Source of the DNA: Perca fluviatilis
Lineage: Eukaryota; Chordata; Actinopteri; Perciformes; Percidae
Length of the DNA stretch: 64,000 nt
Assembly: GCF_010015445.1 (NCBI RefSeq)
Contig: NC_053129.1
Span: forward strand, 22,686,727-22,750,726
Direction: 5' to 3'
The notes under the pieces were generated by a model, which saw only the letters and a list, made by a program, of their open reading frames with translations, had not been told where the DNA came from and did no database searches. Numbering within the stretch: position 1 is the stretch's first letter; every line of letters starts with the position of its first letter. This document shows, piece after piece, positions 11,959 to 25,400 of this stretch. A program made the translations under genes and the position numbers.

Positions 11959-13230
11959 CTTAATGAGTATATTCATTGTAATAGGCCTCGTTCATGGGAG
12001 ACATTTTGACTTGTCATAGCAGGAAAAGCACATCATATTAATAACATTGACACAATGCACTGTACCAGAACTGAAGATCTGGCACACCTAAATGGAATGC
12101 AACCATTATTGTTATCTGTTACAGTTGTGCTTATAATGCTATAATACAATATGATATTGTGTGTGCCCAAATTTTTAAATCTGATGATCAGCATAGGCCG
12201 ATCAAAAGACCTAAGCCAGATCATATAAGATCATAAAGTGCTACGGCTTTAAGACATACTCTAATACAGCGGTAATAAAACTCTCCAAGTGATGTAACAA
12301 AAGCAGCAGGTGACTCAGGTTTCGATTCTGCGTTAATATGATTCATATTGTTGGCAGTCATGGGGCAAAGGCTTACTTTCTGTAAAAGGCCTTCTATGTA
12401 AATGTTCAGAAAGGACACTATAGTGTAACCTTTGTGCTAAAAATCCATAAAGACCGGCAGAGTACTTCATTTTAAAGTTCCTGGTGTCTTTCAACATTTA
12501 ATAACATCTCTGAAATAGTCAAAATTAAGCACTTGACTTAAAGTCAATAGTTTTGAAAACATTTAGAATGAAAAACAAAATGAAACACACAACTGGAATT
12601 TAAGGGGAACACCACCTGAACTAAAAATATGTTATTTCCATGGCCTAGGAAAGTTCAATTAATAGTGAACATGAGCTACTCTTTTTATCTACCCAAATGA
12701 GCTTTATTCTATTGTAGTGTTCTACTGTGTGCTCTCAGTGTCATCTATTACATCTTTTCCAGTTTATTGTTTATGGAGCAGCACTTTTTTTCACAAATTT
12801 GAGTTTGAGCACTAACAAAAAAGTCTCTGAGAGTGTCTTAGATCATAGGAATAACATGTATGAATTTTGAAAATGGGTGTAGTTCCCCATTAAAAAAGTA
12901 ATCCCCTTACTTTGCTGATACAGCCAAATTAGTTTATTTGTGTACTGCCCTTTGAGCACTACAAACAAGCAATCAAAGTTAGTGATTCAGGATATATGAG
13001 CTGTTATATGACATTGAACTGATTACAAATGTTTTTTGGAGATAGAGATAAATGATAAACATTAATATATTTATTTCTTCATTAAAAGAACCTTAGGATC
13101 AGCCTAATGTCCTGAGAGAAAAAAACAACCCAAACGATAAAACAAAAGCTGAGGATGATGTAAGATGTAACATACTGTAATCACATACAATACCCCCACC
13201 CAGTGCTGACAGTCAAGTCTTAGTTTGTGA
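11959..13230. other. Region upstream of the complete apoB gene
   Basis: About 1.3 kb with no exon or mobile element that I can bound. Its 3' edge runs into the apoB promoter region. Distal regulatory elements may be present but cannot be read from the sequence alone. Confidence 0.45.
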
Positions 13231-13237
13231 AAGGTTT

Positions 13238-13250
13238 TGACCTTTGGCCT
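13238..13250 (-). promoter_or_regulatory. DR1 nuclear-receptor site (HNF4-type) upstream of apoB
   Basis: TGACCTTTGGCCT differs at one base from the reverse complement of the DR1 consensus AGGTCAAAGGTCA bound by HNF4/RXR/PPAR. It lies about 100 bp upstream of the TATA box. HNF4 sites are established activators of human APOB in liver and intestine. Use here is inference. Confidence 0.6.
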
Positions 13251-13336
13251 GCCACAAGGACTGCTTAGACTTTGGAACCAGGGCAACACATTTGCAAGTC
13301 CTGGTGATCACAAACAGTATGACATAGAGAGAGAAC

Positions 13337-13344
13337 TATAAAAG
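13337..13344 (+). promoter_or_regulatory. TATA box of the complete apoB gene
   Basis: TATAAAAG lies 97 bp upstream of the start codon in a GA-rich context. It predicts transcription starting near 13365-13370 and a 5' leader of about 65 nt. Confidence 0.75.
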
Positions 13345-13433
13345 CCAAGGGTCGAGAGTATAAGAATTGGACTTCACAGAAAGAGAAGATCTCTTCTTAT
13401 CTCAAGGCATTCGGGAGCTATACTTATCCCATC

Positions 13434-16400
13434 ATGGGGAGTACCAAGCTCTGCCTTTTGCTGCTGCTGGGCACATACACACTAGCCCGTAAGTATTGTG
13501 TTTTTATTTTGAAGCTAATAGAATTTAAGTATATAGTTATACAATGTTTAGTGTAAATCTATTGAAAATTGTTGAAAAGTAGCCGGCTGGCTAACACTGG
13601 CACATTTACAGAAATGTTGACTAATGTGCATTGTCCAAATAAATAAATCTCTCTAAATTTGAGAGAAAAGGGTTAGTGGATGTTTATTGCTTGGTATTTA
13701 AAAAAAACTGATAATTTTCTTTTAAGATTTTGCTGTTTATGTATGTGGCAATATTTGATAGCTTGTTTGGTACTCGAGCATTCATTTTGTCATACTATTT
13801 GTGTTAGCTGTGATGCTATTAAAACCCTTTTTAAATTAGCTAAAAAAAAAAAATGCTTAATGATGGTTTAATTATACTTATAAATACTGATTTTATTTAA
13901 TTAAGTATTTAATTGTTCTCAGCTTAGTTTTACAGCAGCTTAATGTGGCTTTTTCAAAACGTCAAGCAAACAGTTTTTCATCCTTTACAGAGCAAGATGT
14001 GGGAAGTGTTGAGGAACAATCTCCAGTTTGCTTATGTGAGTTGCTTTATCAATCTTAACATTGTTTTCCTAAATTATTATAAGATGTGTTTATACTTGAT
14101 AAATACACCTTTGAATGCTTACTAATGAGCCCACCTGTCAGTAATTATTGATCGTGTTTTCTTAGTATTTGTGTATTTCAAGATCTGAGAATTTCTTATA
14201 TAAGTGTAAAAAGATGCACAGTGTACTAAACATCAACATGACAGAGCTCTAAATGATGTTATAAATATTTTTTAGTGGCCAAAAGATTCAAGAACTTCCG
14301 GCGGTTTGTGTACGACTACGAAGCTGAGACATTTAACGGCGTGAATGGAGCTACCGACAATAAGAGTGGACCCAAAGTCTCCTGCAAAGTATGTCACACA
14401 ACCTAGACTATTTCTGCAAGCACAGTAACCCTGAATAGAATAGAAAACAAACAGTAGTACTAAAAAAAAATGTTTACTCTGCTGCACAGATTGAGGTTGA
14501 AGTGCCCCAGACCTGTAGCTTCATCATCCGCACAACAGAGTGCTCTCTGAGCGAGATCTCTGGTGTGGACACAGAAGGAACCCCAGTGTATCATCCTGCT
14601 GAGGAAGCTCAGGCTTTTAAAGCTGCCATGGCCAAGTAAGTTGTGTAATACAGCAAAGATTTAATATTCAGCTGTATTATTTAGTCCTAAAATTGAGGAC
14701 TGCATGATTAGAAAAGTGGCTAAAATTGAAGAAAAGGATGGTCTAAATGGCAGGTTGTAAATGATGATCTGTCCACGTCAACAGGAACAACTTAAAGATC
14801 ACAGTCGAAGGACAGACTGATGTCAGTCTCTACCCCGAGGATGATGAGCCTGTCAACATCCTCAACATCAAGAGGGGAATCGTCTCTGCTCTCATCGTGC
14901 CAGTAATGGAAGAGGAGAAGAACAACAAAATGGTAGCTCCCCTCACTGTTTTATTGTCTTTTTTTAGTTTTGTCAGTATTTAAAGCAGTTGCCAATCAAT
15001 TTAGGCCAGAGTCACCATGTAGATCTTGATTCTGATTATGGTGTAGACTTAGGCAACGATAAAAAAAAAAGAAAGTTGCACAATGAATAGATAAGCTGTA
15101 CCAGTCACAGGTGATAAGTACACTCCTGTAACATGATGTTCGCAAAATGACATTCTTCAGCTGCAGGTCAAAGTCCTAGATAAGTTTATCTTGCTAATGG
15201 CATCACCGGCTCTCATAACGAGGGGTAATCATTCAGAATAATTGATAATCAGATTTATGGAGGTTGCTAAAGGACAAAAAGCACGTTTACCACGTTTGCA
15301 ACAGTATTTTATTTTTTTTTTATTGTTTCCAACATGGCAGTGGTGGCCTAAAGGTTAGAGAAGCAAGCTTGTGACTGGGAGGTCGTCGGTACAATCCCCA
15401 GACCGACAGGATAAAATCTGGGCGGGGAAAGTGAAAGAGCAGTGCTTGTCCCCTCCCTCATTACCACCACTGAGGTGCCCTTGAGCAAGGCCCTTAACCA
15501 CAACTGCTCCAGTGGAGCTGCTCAGTGGCCAGCAGATCAGACAGTGGTTGTACTGGGCAGCTTCCAGGTATGAATGCGTAACTGTGTGAATGTGATCAGG
15601 GTGTTCCTGCAAAAGAGAGGCTGCCTCTCAGCGAACCTTCCCTGAATAAATAAAAAGGTTAAATAAACATCATTGGTATTGATGATGCCTCTCATCATTT
15701 TCAGTCCACCGTGCATGGAGTGTGCCCCACCGACTTCAGCGTCAACGCCAGAGAGGACATCGCAACCGATGTGACTGTCAGCAGGGATCTTTCCAAATGT
15801 GACTTTTTCTTTGCCCGCAGGCAGGTCACTAGTCCCCTGGCACTCATCACTGGCATGGTAAGAGATTAAGCAACTATCAGCACTGTCAACTATCAGCACT
15901 GTCACCATCACAAACTAAAGCCAAGAGTTGTTAGATTGTGTACATTATTTACTAGCATTATATCAATTAAAAAGAAGCTATATTTCCACAGTATAAATCC
16001 ACCGATGGAACAAAAAACTGAAAAGAACAGAAGCAGCCCATGTGAAACTGAAAATCAATATACGATGATGAATATATGACTGAAAATGAATATCAAATTA
16101 ATCTTCAACATGCTATTTCCTTCCCTTTGTGCTCTTTTTCATAATCTAACAAAACGTAAAAATTGATGTTGTTTTTCTACCATTAGAACTACCCTCTGTC
16201 CAAGATGATTAGCAGCACCCAGACTTGCAACTACAAGTTTGACAACCAGAAGAAGCACATGACTAGTGGAACCTGCACAGAGAAACACATCTTCCTGCCC
16301 CTCTCCCACCAGTAAGTTTTAAAACAATGAAGAATCCACTAAATAATACAAGAGTGATCCATTTCTAGTGTACAGCGCGCCCTATTTTCCAATTCTCAAA

Positions 16401-19400
16401 AGCAAAAAATGTGAATTGTCGGTTTGTTTCATTATTTGTGCCCAATTTAGGGAATTTCTTGACATATATATGCCTTAGAAAAATACTACTTTTGGGAGTT
16501 ATTCCCTATTATGACCAATATGTGAAATTCTCTCATCTCTTCTGCAAACAGGAATGAATATGGAATTTCTACTCTGGTGAAGCAGACTGTGACTCTGAGA
16601 GAGACCGCCAAGATCAATGACAGAATCTTTGACCGCAGTGAGTGTTTCGGTTTTTAAAATTGCTTTGTGTGTCAAATGTGTAAAATTTGCAGCATTTTCT
16701 CACTGTTTATGATATATATTTTTTCAGATGAGTACAACCTCAAGGCCTTGGCCATGGATGTTGCTGACGAAAAGTCCCCTGTGCAGACCAAGGATGCTGC
16801 CATTGCCACCATGCAGCAGCTGAACACCCTGTCACAGACCACTCAGGGTGAGGAGCGTGCCAGCCTCTTTCACAAACTGGTGTCTGAGCTGCGTGGCCTG
16901 AAGGTTGACATCCTGGGATCTGCTACTGTTGAGATGATGGACATGTCCCAATCTCTGACATGGCAAGCTCTGGCTCAGTGCGGCACCCCAGAGTGCACCA
17001 GCGCCATGCTGAAGATTCTCAGGACCTTTGACGATGCTGCTCTGGAGGTTGATGCTGCTGTCTACGCCCTGGGACTGCTGCCAAACCCCTCCCGCCTCAT
17101 GGTAAAGGACATGCTGGCAATGGCTCAGTACAAGCAGAGCAAACCCATCATGTATGCCCTGAGCAATGCAGTCAGGAAGTAAGTAAAGCTACATATCATC
17201 TTTTTTTGAATCTGAAGAAAGTTTTCCACAGTACTGTAGCAGTGAGTGGTGGTTTCTGTTGTAAATTAATTACTAATGTCTCACTTTGTCATTAGACTGT
17301 ATCAGGCTGAGGGCGTCACCCCTGAGATCACTGCAGTCTCTGAGTACATGACTTCCCTCCTGGGCGCAGACTGCGCTGGGGAGAAAGATCTGACCTTCTT
17401 GACGTTGAGGGTAGGTAACCAGCTGTGAAGATAGACAGCTTATAAACATATTACTTTTTATGGCAACTTCCACTTTTATGTTTTTTTTCTAACTGTTAAT
17501 ACTATTCCATCCAGGTTGTTGGTAACATGGGAGATGCAATGGAGGCTGCTGACGCTGCAATAAAGACCACCCTGGTGAAGTGCATGAGACAGCCTGCAAC
17601 CACACTGTCTGTGCAGCTGGCTGCAATCCAGGCTTTCAGACGCATGTCTGCAACAGATGAGGTAACTAACATCCCCCTCCCTGAATGAACTTTATCCTAG
17701 ATTCCCAGTTGTAGAGTTTCCACAATAACAAACATGTTACTGTTGTTTTTCTATCCAGGTTCGAGCTAACCTCCAGAGAGTCTGCCAGTACCCCAAGGGT
17801 GCTGTGCAGAAGCGCCTGGCAGCTTACCTGATTCTGATGAGGAATCCCCAGGACAGTGACATTGAGATGGTGAAAAAGCTGATTAAGCAGGAGCAGAACA
17901 TGCAGATCAAGGCCTTTGTGACCTCCCACGTCTACAATATAATTTCCTCCACTGATTCAGAGACCCAGAAGTAAGATTGGAGAGCCTTTCAACTGTCAAC
18001 ACAAGTTATGCTTTATTTCATGGAAATACTGTGCCGATTTAACCACCCACCTTTTTATATTCAGCTGATTTGTTTTTACATTTTATTATTACCCCAGGCT
18101 CGGTCAGAAGATAAAGGATGCCCTGCAGGACACTGACGTCACCACACACAGCGACTACACCAAGAAGTCCCGCAACTACAACCTTGGCATGGCACATGAG
18201 AGCATGCAGGCCGCCATTCAGGGCAACATTGTCTTCGATCCCAGTAGCCAGTTGCCTAGGGAGATGATGCTGGAAACTACCCTAAAAGCTTTTGGTTTTA
18301 ACATGGATCTTTGGGAGGTATGTAGTACTAAAGTATACGTACTATAATCAGTAATTTTTTGCTGTTTCAAATTGTAGTTTTATACTTACTGTAAACACTA
18401 GCAGCAGTAAACCGTAATTCATATGACTTATTCTTCTTCTTAATATTGTTTGTTATGTTGGACTTTTTCGTCTAATTTGGCCAGCCCTACCCATCTGCCC
18501 CCTGAAATCAAAACTTAATAGCATATGTAAGATAATTGTTTGGCTCAAATTCACGCTTTAACACACTAAACCCACACTGTTTTTAATCTAATTGTTTTAT
18601 TTTTTCTGATAGATTGGCATGGAAGGAAGGGGCTTTGAGCCAACCATTGATGCTTTGTTCGGAAAGACCGGGTTCTTCCCTGACACTTTGTGCAAGACTC
18701 TGTACTGGACTTTAGACAAGATACCATCAAAGATGAAAGAAGAAGTGGAGAAATGGGTTTCTCCCCTGGACACAGAAGGACAAAAGGTATATCTTGTGTG
18801 TTATTATTTCTTTAAGTATAAGTTATGTTAATCATTTCCACTGATAACACCAAAACTAATACAACTTTTTCCTAAGATTCCTGAAAATCTTGTAAGAGAA
18901 ATTGTTCGCAACTTCAACAAGCTGGTAAAGGATCTGCAAAGTCAAGAGTCCCCAGAGGCCGTGGCCTACCTGAAGATCATGGGAGCTGAGCTTGGCTACA
19001 TCAAGGGAAACGAACTGAAGTCCCTTGTTGATAACGCAAAGATGTATGCAGAGATTTTCATGAGGACCATTCCTACCCAGGTACTCTTCTGAAATCCTGT
19101 TATCTATTTAATATAATGCCTGTTTTTTCTGTAGCATAGTGAGAGAGAATTCAAAAGTGATTTTTTTTTATCAGGTTGTGGCTAAACTGATGTCCAGCAC
19201 TGACAATGAAATCTTCGCCCATTACATCTTCATGGACAACAAATTCATCATGCCAACAGCATCTGGCTTGCCTCTGACATTTGCTCTGTCAGGCACATTC
19301 ACTCCTGGAGCAAAGGGAGGCCTTCGCATGGCTCCAAACATGGTAGATTTTCCATCTTTTGTCCTCAAACTACCCTCAATGCTCTATCAAAAATGTAAAT

Positions 19401-22400
19401 CATAGTTTTATTATTATGCTGTTGCTATTTCATTGATGTACTTCCTCAAATGTCCTGCAAAGTTGTATTAAAATCTATGACAATAATAATTCAATATAAA
19501 TAATATAGATTATTGTCGACTGTCATAGTAGTTGTACTATAGTAGAAGTGTCATTTTATTTATTTATTGACTTTGCAACAAATTTAATTTCATGTGATCT
19601 GTTTTTGTGTACAGAATGAGTTGCTGTTCACACCCTCTATTGGTGTTGAGTTTGTGACTCAGATGGGAGTCCATGTCCCTGAATTCGTTGTATCCGCTGT
19701 TGAGATGCACACCAACATGTACCATGAGAGCACACTCAATGCCAAGATCACCATGGAACAGAACCAGGTCAAGCTATCCATCCCCACTCCACAGGGCACC
19801 ACAAAGCTCTTGAGCATCAGGTAAAAAATAACTACTAATACACTAACTAATAAATTATATATATTTTTAAGTGCTTCAGTAGTAGATGGCAATGTTAATT
19901 ACAGCATGTTTAACAAAGTTATTAGAAGATGGAAACTGATGTTGCTGTTTTTTCTTTGAAAAAGCAATAAAGTGCTGATTGTGGGTGCTGGTCAGGCTGC
20001 TGTGATCCCACACACAGAGGGTAACGCAGACTGCAGAACTCTCTTCTCTGGAGTCAGATACTGCACCAACACACTCCGTGCAAGCACTGGTGATAAGACT
20101 GCTGTTCCTTACTTCCCCCTGAATGGAGAGTCTAAGTAAGTTTTTCTTTGAAGAAACTGTGATTGTTTTGTTAATTTTTATATCACTGAATGCAACATAC
20201 TGAATGATTATCATTCTTTCAATCACAAGGAAATGGTAATTTAATGGTGTCTCGCCTCTGTAATGTGACATATTTCAGTTGTGTACATGTACTGGTATGC
20301 CATTCAGTAAGGACATCAGGGATGTGCACAGGTACTGGCTATTGTTGCCCGGGCAACAGCCCGTTTGCCCTGATTGGCTTAGCTGCCCCTCTGGTGGAAG
20401 AGCTTAAATAAACTTTCTTTCTTTTTATATTTTTTTTAATTTTTTTGCTGTTGTAGATAGATCAATATTGATTACTAAAGTTAAATCAAATTAAATCGCT
20501 ATATCATTCAATCTTGCCCTCAGCGATGCCCTCACATTTGTTTATATTTTCACATGGTGCACTGCATATTAAAGAGAGGGAACACCAAGCCCTTCTGCTT
20601 TTACGTGAGTTTTTAAAGTTATGGAGATTATGACAAATGCCCTGTGAATACTAGTAACCACAAAAATCCACTTGAGCTTTGAATAAAGTGCAGCTTCAGC
20701 ATGTAACGTTTGTATCACGTCGCGCAGCATGGCCTTATATTAACTTAAAATGCTACATTATCAACCAAAGCTAATGACAGCCAATGTTGCAGCAGCAGGC
20801 TAACGTAGCTACGTTACGTCCATTACATTAGTGTGCGTACTGTAGAGAAGAGAGAGGCTCAGGGATGTGATGGTTTGGTTTCTTGAATCATGCTAGGTTA
20901 TACTTTGTTTCCAGATTAGAGCAATAGCCCCTCCAAATGTCTGTGCACATCCCTGAACGACATAAACACTGTTTATTAGTCAAAGTTTGAAACACAAATA
21001 CTAAAAAATTATTGTTCTTGTGTTTTTACAATATTATAGAATATTTGAGAGGATTCAACTTTGTTCTTTTCCCCCTAGGTTCACCTTGGACATTAAGCCT
21101 TCTAAAGAGGTCTCTGAGTACACAGCCACCATTGCCTACAAACTCCTCAGCGAAGGAAAGGACGACCGCCAGAAGGTTGATTCTTTGCAGTTGGCCCTGA
21201 GAGCTGAGGGTATGAACGTCTTATTTGGAGAAAAAAAAAAACATTTGTAATGATTGAAGTCTTTCTGTGCCACAACCACCTTTTTCATTTAATAGGGTTA
21301 CATACATGAGTAATCAAGTTATACTTTCTCTAACTTTAGGTGCTCAGCCTACCGAGGCTACAGCCACCATGAAGTACAACAGGAACAGGAATGTCTTTAC
21401 CACACAAATCCAGGTACCTGACTTTGATGTTGAGGCCGGCGTTAAGGTTGGCTTGACCGACAGCAGTGCCAAAGGCAAATCCATTACCCTTGAGATCTCC
21501 AACAAGAACGTGCCCCAGCTCTCTCTGATTGGCCGTGCCAAGTGAGTCAACAAAAAACAAAAATCTTTTGTTTAACATACTCTCAATAAATAATATATCT
21601 GACTTAGAGCTATGTACTGTAACATGCCCCATATCCACATTTACACAACAGCTAAAACATTTATATACAGACATTGACTTGATCATGTTTTTTTATTAAT
21701 CACAGGCTTCAGGCCATGACTGATGGCATGCTGCAGGTTCAGCTGTTGGTCCCCTCACTTAAGACTGATGCCGCCATCACTGCTACAATGAGCAATGCTG
21801 ATGGACTCACCATGGAGATCAAAAGTGATGTCAAGCTCCCAGAGACCTCCTCCATTCAGGCAATCACATTCAAATATGGTATGTGTGTTTAAGAATATAC
21901 TACTAATGGACTTCAAAGATTGATGATTTCAGGCGTCTCAAACACTGTCTCAAATGTAAAAGTAAAATGCTAAATGCTTTGTATCTAAGGTGAAGACCAA
22001 GCTGAGGTTCATCTGATGTCCAACATGAATGCTGATACTAAGATCCTGGTGCCTTACACTGAAGCCCTCCAGGCCTGGCTCAGGCAGTTTGCGGAGGATA
22101 TCGTGGACCAGCAGGTTGTCAAGACTGACATGAAACTGCGTCATATCTTCAACAAGGCAGTTGAGGTCAAGATAATATAATCATTACAACTATTTTAGCA
22201 GACCTTGACTTAGTTATAGTTCATCTGGACTAAAGCATGACAAATGTGGTGATTTCTTCATCAGGCCAGTGATATCTGGATGGACAAGATCTCAGCTGAT
22301 GTTCCCTATGTTGAGACTTTGAGGAGTGGAATTGCAAGTGTTGAAATGCCCTCCATGCCTGAAAACCTATTCATGAACTTGTAAGTATACCCCACATCTA

Positions 22401-25400
22401 AAAATAATAATTATTATGTTTCACAACATGTGACCATTTGGATGTCTGCTTTAAATTACATAATAATACATTTTCTGCTTTTATCCTTTCACCAGTGATA
22501 GCACATTTAAGTACCAGTTCAACCAGGACCGTTTGACCATCACTGTCCCTCTGCCTCTTGGAGGCAAATCATCTGAGGAGCTAATGATACCTTCATTCAA
22601 CACCCCACACATCTCAATGCCTCAGCTGGGCATGGAGTTTGCCTCAAAGGAGATCCAAATCGATTTTATCATCCCTTCTGAATATGATCTCGCTCTGCCT
22701 CTGATGGGAATGGTGGAAGCATCTGCCAAGGTCAACAGCAACTATTATAACTGGGAGGCAACTGTATCTGCTGGTAACAACACTGCAGAGTCTCCTAGCT
22801 ACTTGGCCAAGTTCAGCATCATGGCTGACAGCCCAATTAAACTTCTCTCCTTTTCAACAGAGGGTAATTTAATCTTTATTCTTGTCTTTAATTAGAATAA
22901 GTATACATTTGTTATTTATCTCTAGAGAAACAACATAAAAGTTGATACTGATTAATATTTTACTGTTTTGTCTGTTTTAAAGGAGCTACAAAAATCACTG
23001 ACACACCAGAGAAGACTATGAAACTGATCATTGATGGTTCCCTGAACCACATGCTCATGAACACAGGTTTTAATGTGCAGGAAACCATTGCTGTCACAGA
23101 CAAAGTAATGTCAACAGGACATTATAACATCTATGCCAATGCCCCTGTGGGTCTGGAGACTTCTCTGACTATTACCACCCAGGTCACCCTAGATTCAAAC
23201 ATGCTCTCTGGAGATATCAACACAGACGGAACTGTGTCTATTGGACCCATGACTGCTAGCACTACTTATCTACACACCTTCTCTGTTGAGCCAGCAAAGA
23301 AAGAAGCTAAACTGGAGAGTACACTGAGGGTGAACTCTGAAATCCTCAAGGTTTCAAACAAGATCAAAGCATCATATGCAAATGAGGAACTTTTGATTGA
23401 GTCGAACACCATCATGAACACTGACCCCATCAAGCACACCACCAAAATGAGCTTTAGCTACAAAGATGTCAAGCTTACCATCCAGTCTGACTCTGTGACC
23501 AAGGCTGATGAGAGAATACTTCGTAGCCAGATGGAGTTCTCTGCCTCTGGAGGACAGGCCAGCCTCAGGATAGAGAATCAAGCTGATGACACAGTGAACC
23601 GTGCCTACTCTTTGCTCACTGGGTCTATGAACCCCACCGGTTTGGAGATAAATGCTGATGCCTCCTTGAACATCTTCTCAAGCCTTGCTTCTCACAAGGC
23701 AACCTTAGCCCTGACCATGAATGGCCTGACTACTAGCTGTACAACAACTGCTCAGCACAGCCCAATGACCTTCGAGAATGTTTTCCATGGTGGAGTTGAC
23801 AACTCTGGTGCTACCATGTCTCTCACCACTAAGGGAGCCATTAAAGAGAACAAGGCTGAGCTCAATGTTGATGGGAAGATTGCAAGCACAGAAGTGTATC
23901 TCAATGGCATCCTTAAGGGCAACCTCTTTGACATCAACACCAGAAACAGAGTGAACCTCAGACTGAATGAAGATGGCTTGATCCTCTCCAACAACATAGT
24001 TGGATCTCTCAAGGAGATGAGAACCGAAAATACCCACTCACTGTCTCTTACGTTGAGATCTTTCTCCCTTCGCTCCAAGACTGACAATTTCCTTGACGAA
24101 AGGAACTCCTACATGCATGACATCACAGTTAACATGGAGCGTTTTATTGCCTCGGTTATTGTGAAAAATGACCTGAAGATCATGGAAATTAACTTTGTGA
24201 ATGATGCCCAGTTCAAGGCAGAGCCCTACAATATGGAGCTGACTGGAACAATGATGGGAGTCTACTCAGAAGAAGAGCTAAAGCACACGTATGAAGTAAA
24301 CTTCGTTGACATGGTCCTCTCTGCAAAGTGCAATACCAATGGTAAACTCCTGGGATCTCAAATGACACATACCACTGATATGGAGGTTGCTGGTCTGACC
24401 ATGAAATTCAACAATGTGGCTAACTTCAATTCACCAGTTCTTCGTATGGACAGTACAGTCAAAACTGTTGCTGCACCCTTCACTCTGAACATTGATGCCA
24501 TTTTCAACTCCAATGGTGCAGTGTATCTGTATGGTGAGCACAGTGGTGAACTATACAGCAAATTCCTCCTGAAGGCAGAACCCCTTCTGTTCACACAGTC
24601 TTTTGAGTACAGAGCCTCAACCACCCATAAACTGAAAACCACTATCATCACTAATATGAACAACAAGTTCAACAGCATGCTGAGCCTCCAAGAGCAAATT
24701 GTCACACTGAAGATGGCATCCACAGTAAACGAGCACACTTTTGATCAAGAAATGAGTGCCTTTAACAATGCAGACAGAATGGGTATTGAGATGTCAGGAG
24801 CTGTTTCAACTGCCCTCTTCAGTGATGCCAATCAAGATTACGGCATCTCTGGATTTGTGAAATATGACAAGAACAGTGATAGCCACTTCATCCAGATCCC
24901 ATTCATTGAGCATCTGCCTGCAGTTATTGAAAACGTAAAGATCAAAATGATGAAAATGATGGACCACAGCATTGAGATGCTGAAAGACTTCAACACTAAG
25001 TATGAGATCAGTGCCAAGATTCAGAACAAAGTGGCTGAACTGAAGGAGGTCATTGACAACTTTGACTTCAAACTCTTTGTCCAAGACTTAAGAAAGTTTC
25101 TCAACTCAATAGAAAACATCATGACCAACTTGACTGCCAAGTTCCCAACTGACAAAGTCATCAATGTGCTGAAATCAATGAAGGATGCTATCATGGCTTG
25201 GATCAAAAAGCATAACATTGCTAACAATTTTGATGTAATCTATGCCAAAATAGAAGAGATCCTCTCCAGCTATGAGATTGAGAAGATGATCGGGGCCATC
25301 ATGGATGAGGTTGTTAAAATTATGAAGCAGTATCAGGTGAGGGAAAAGATACAGTCTGCAATTGCTGCTCTCAAGTCAGTTGACATCCAGCCTTTGCTTA

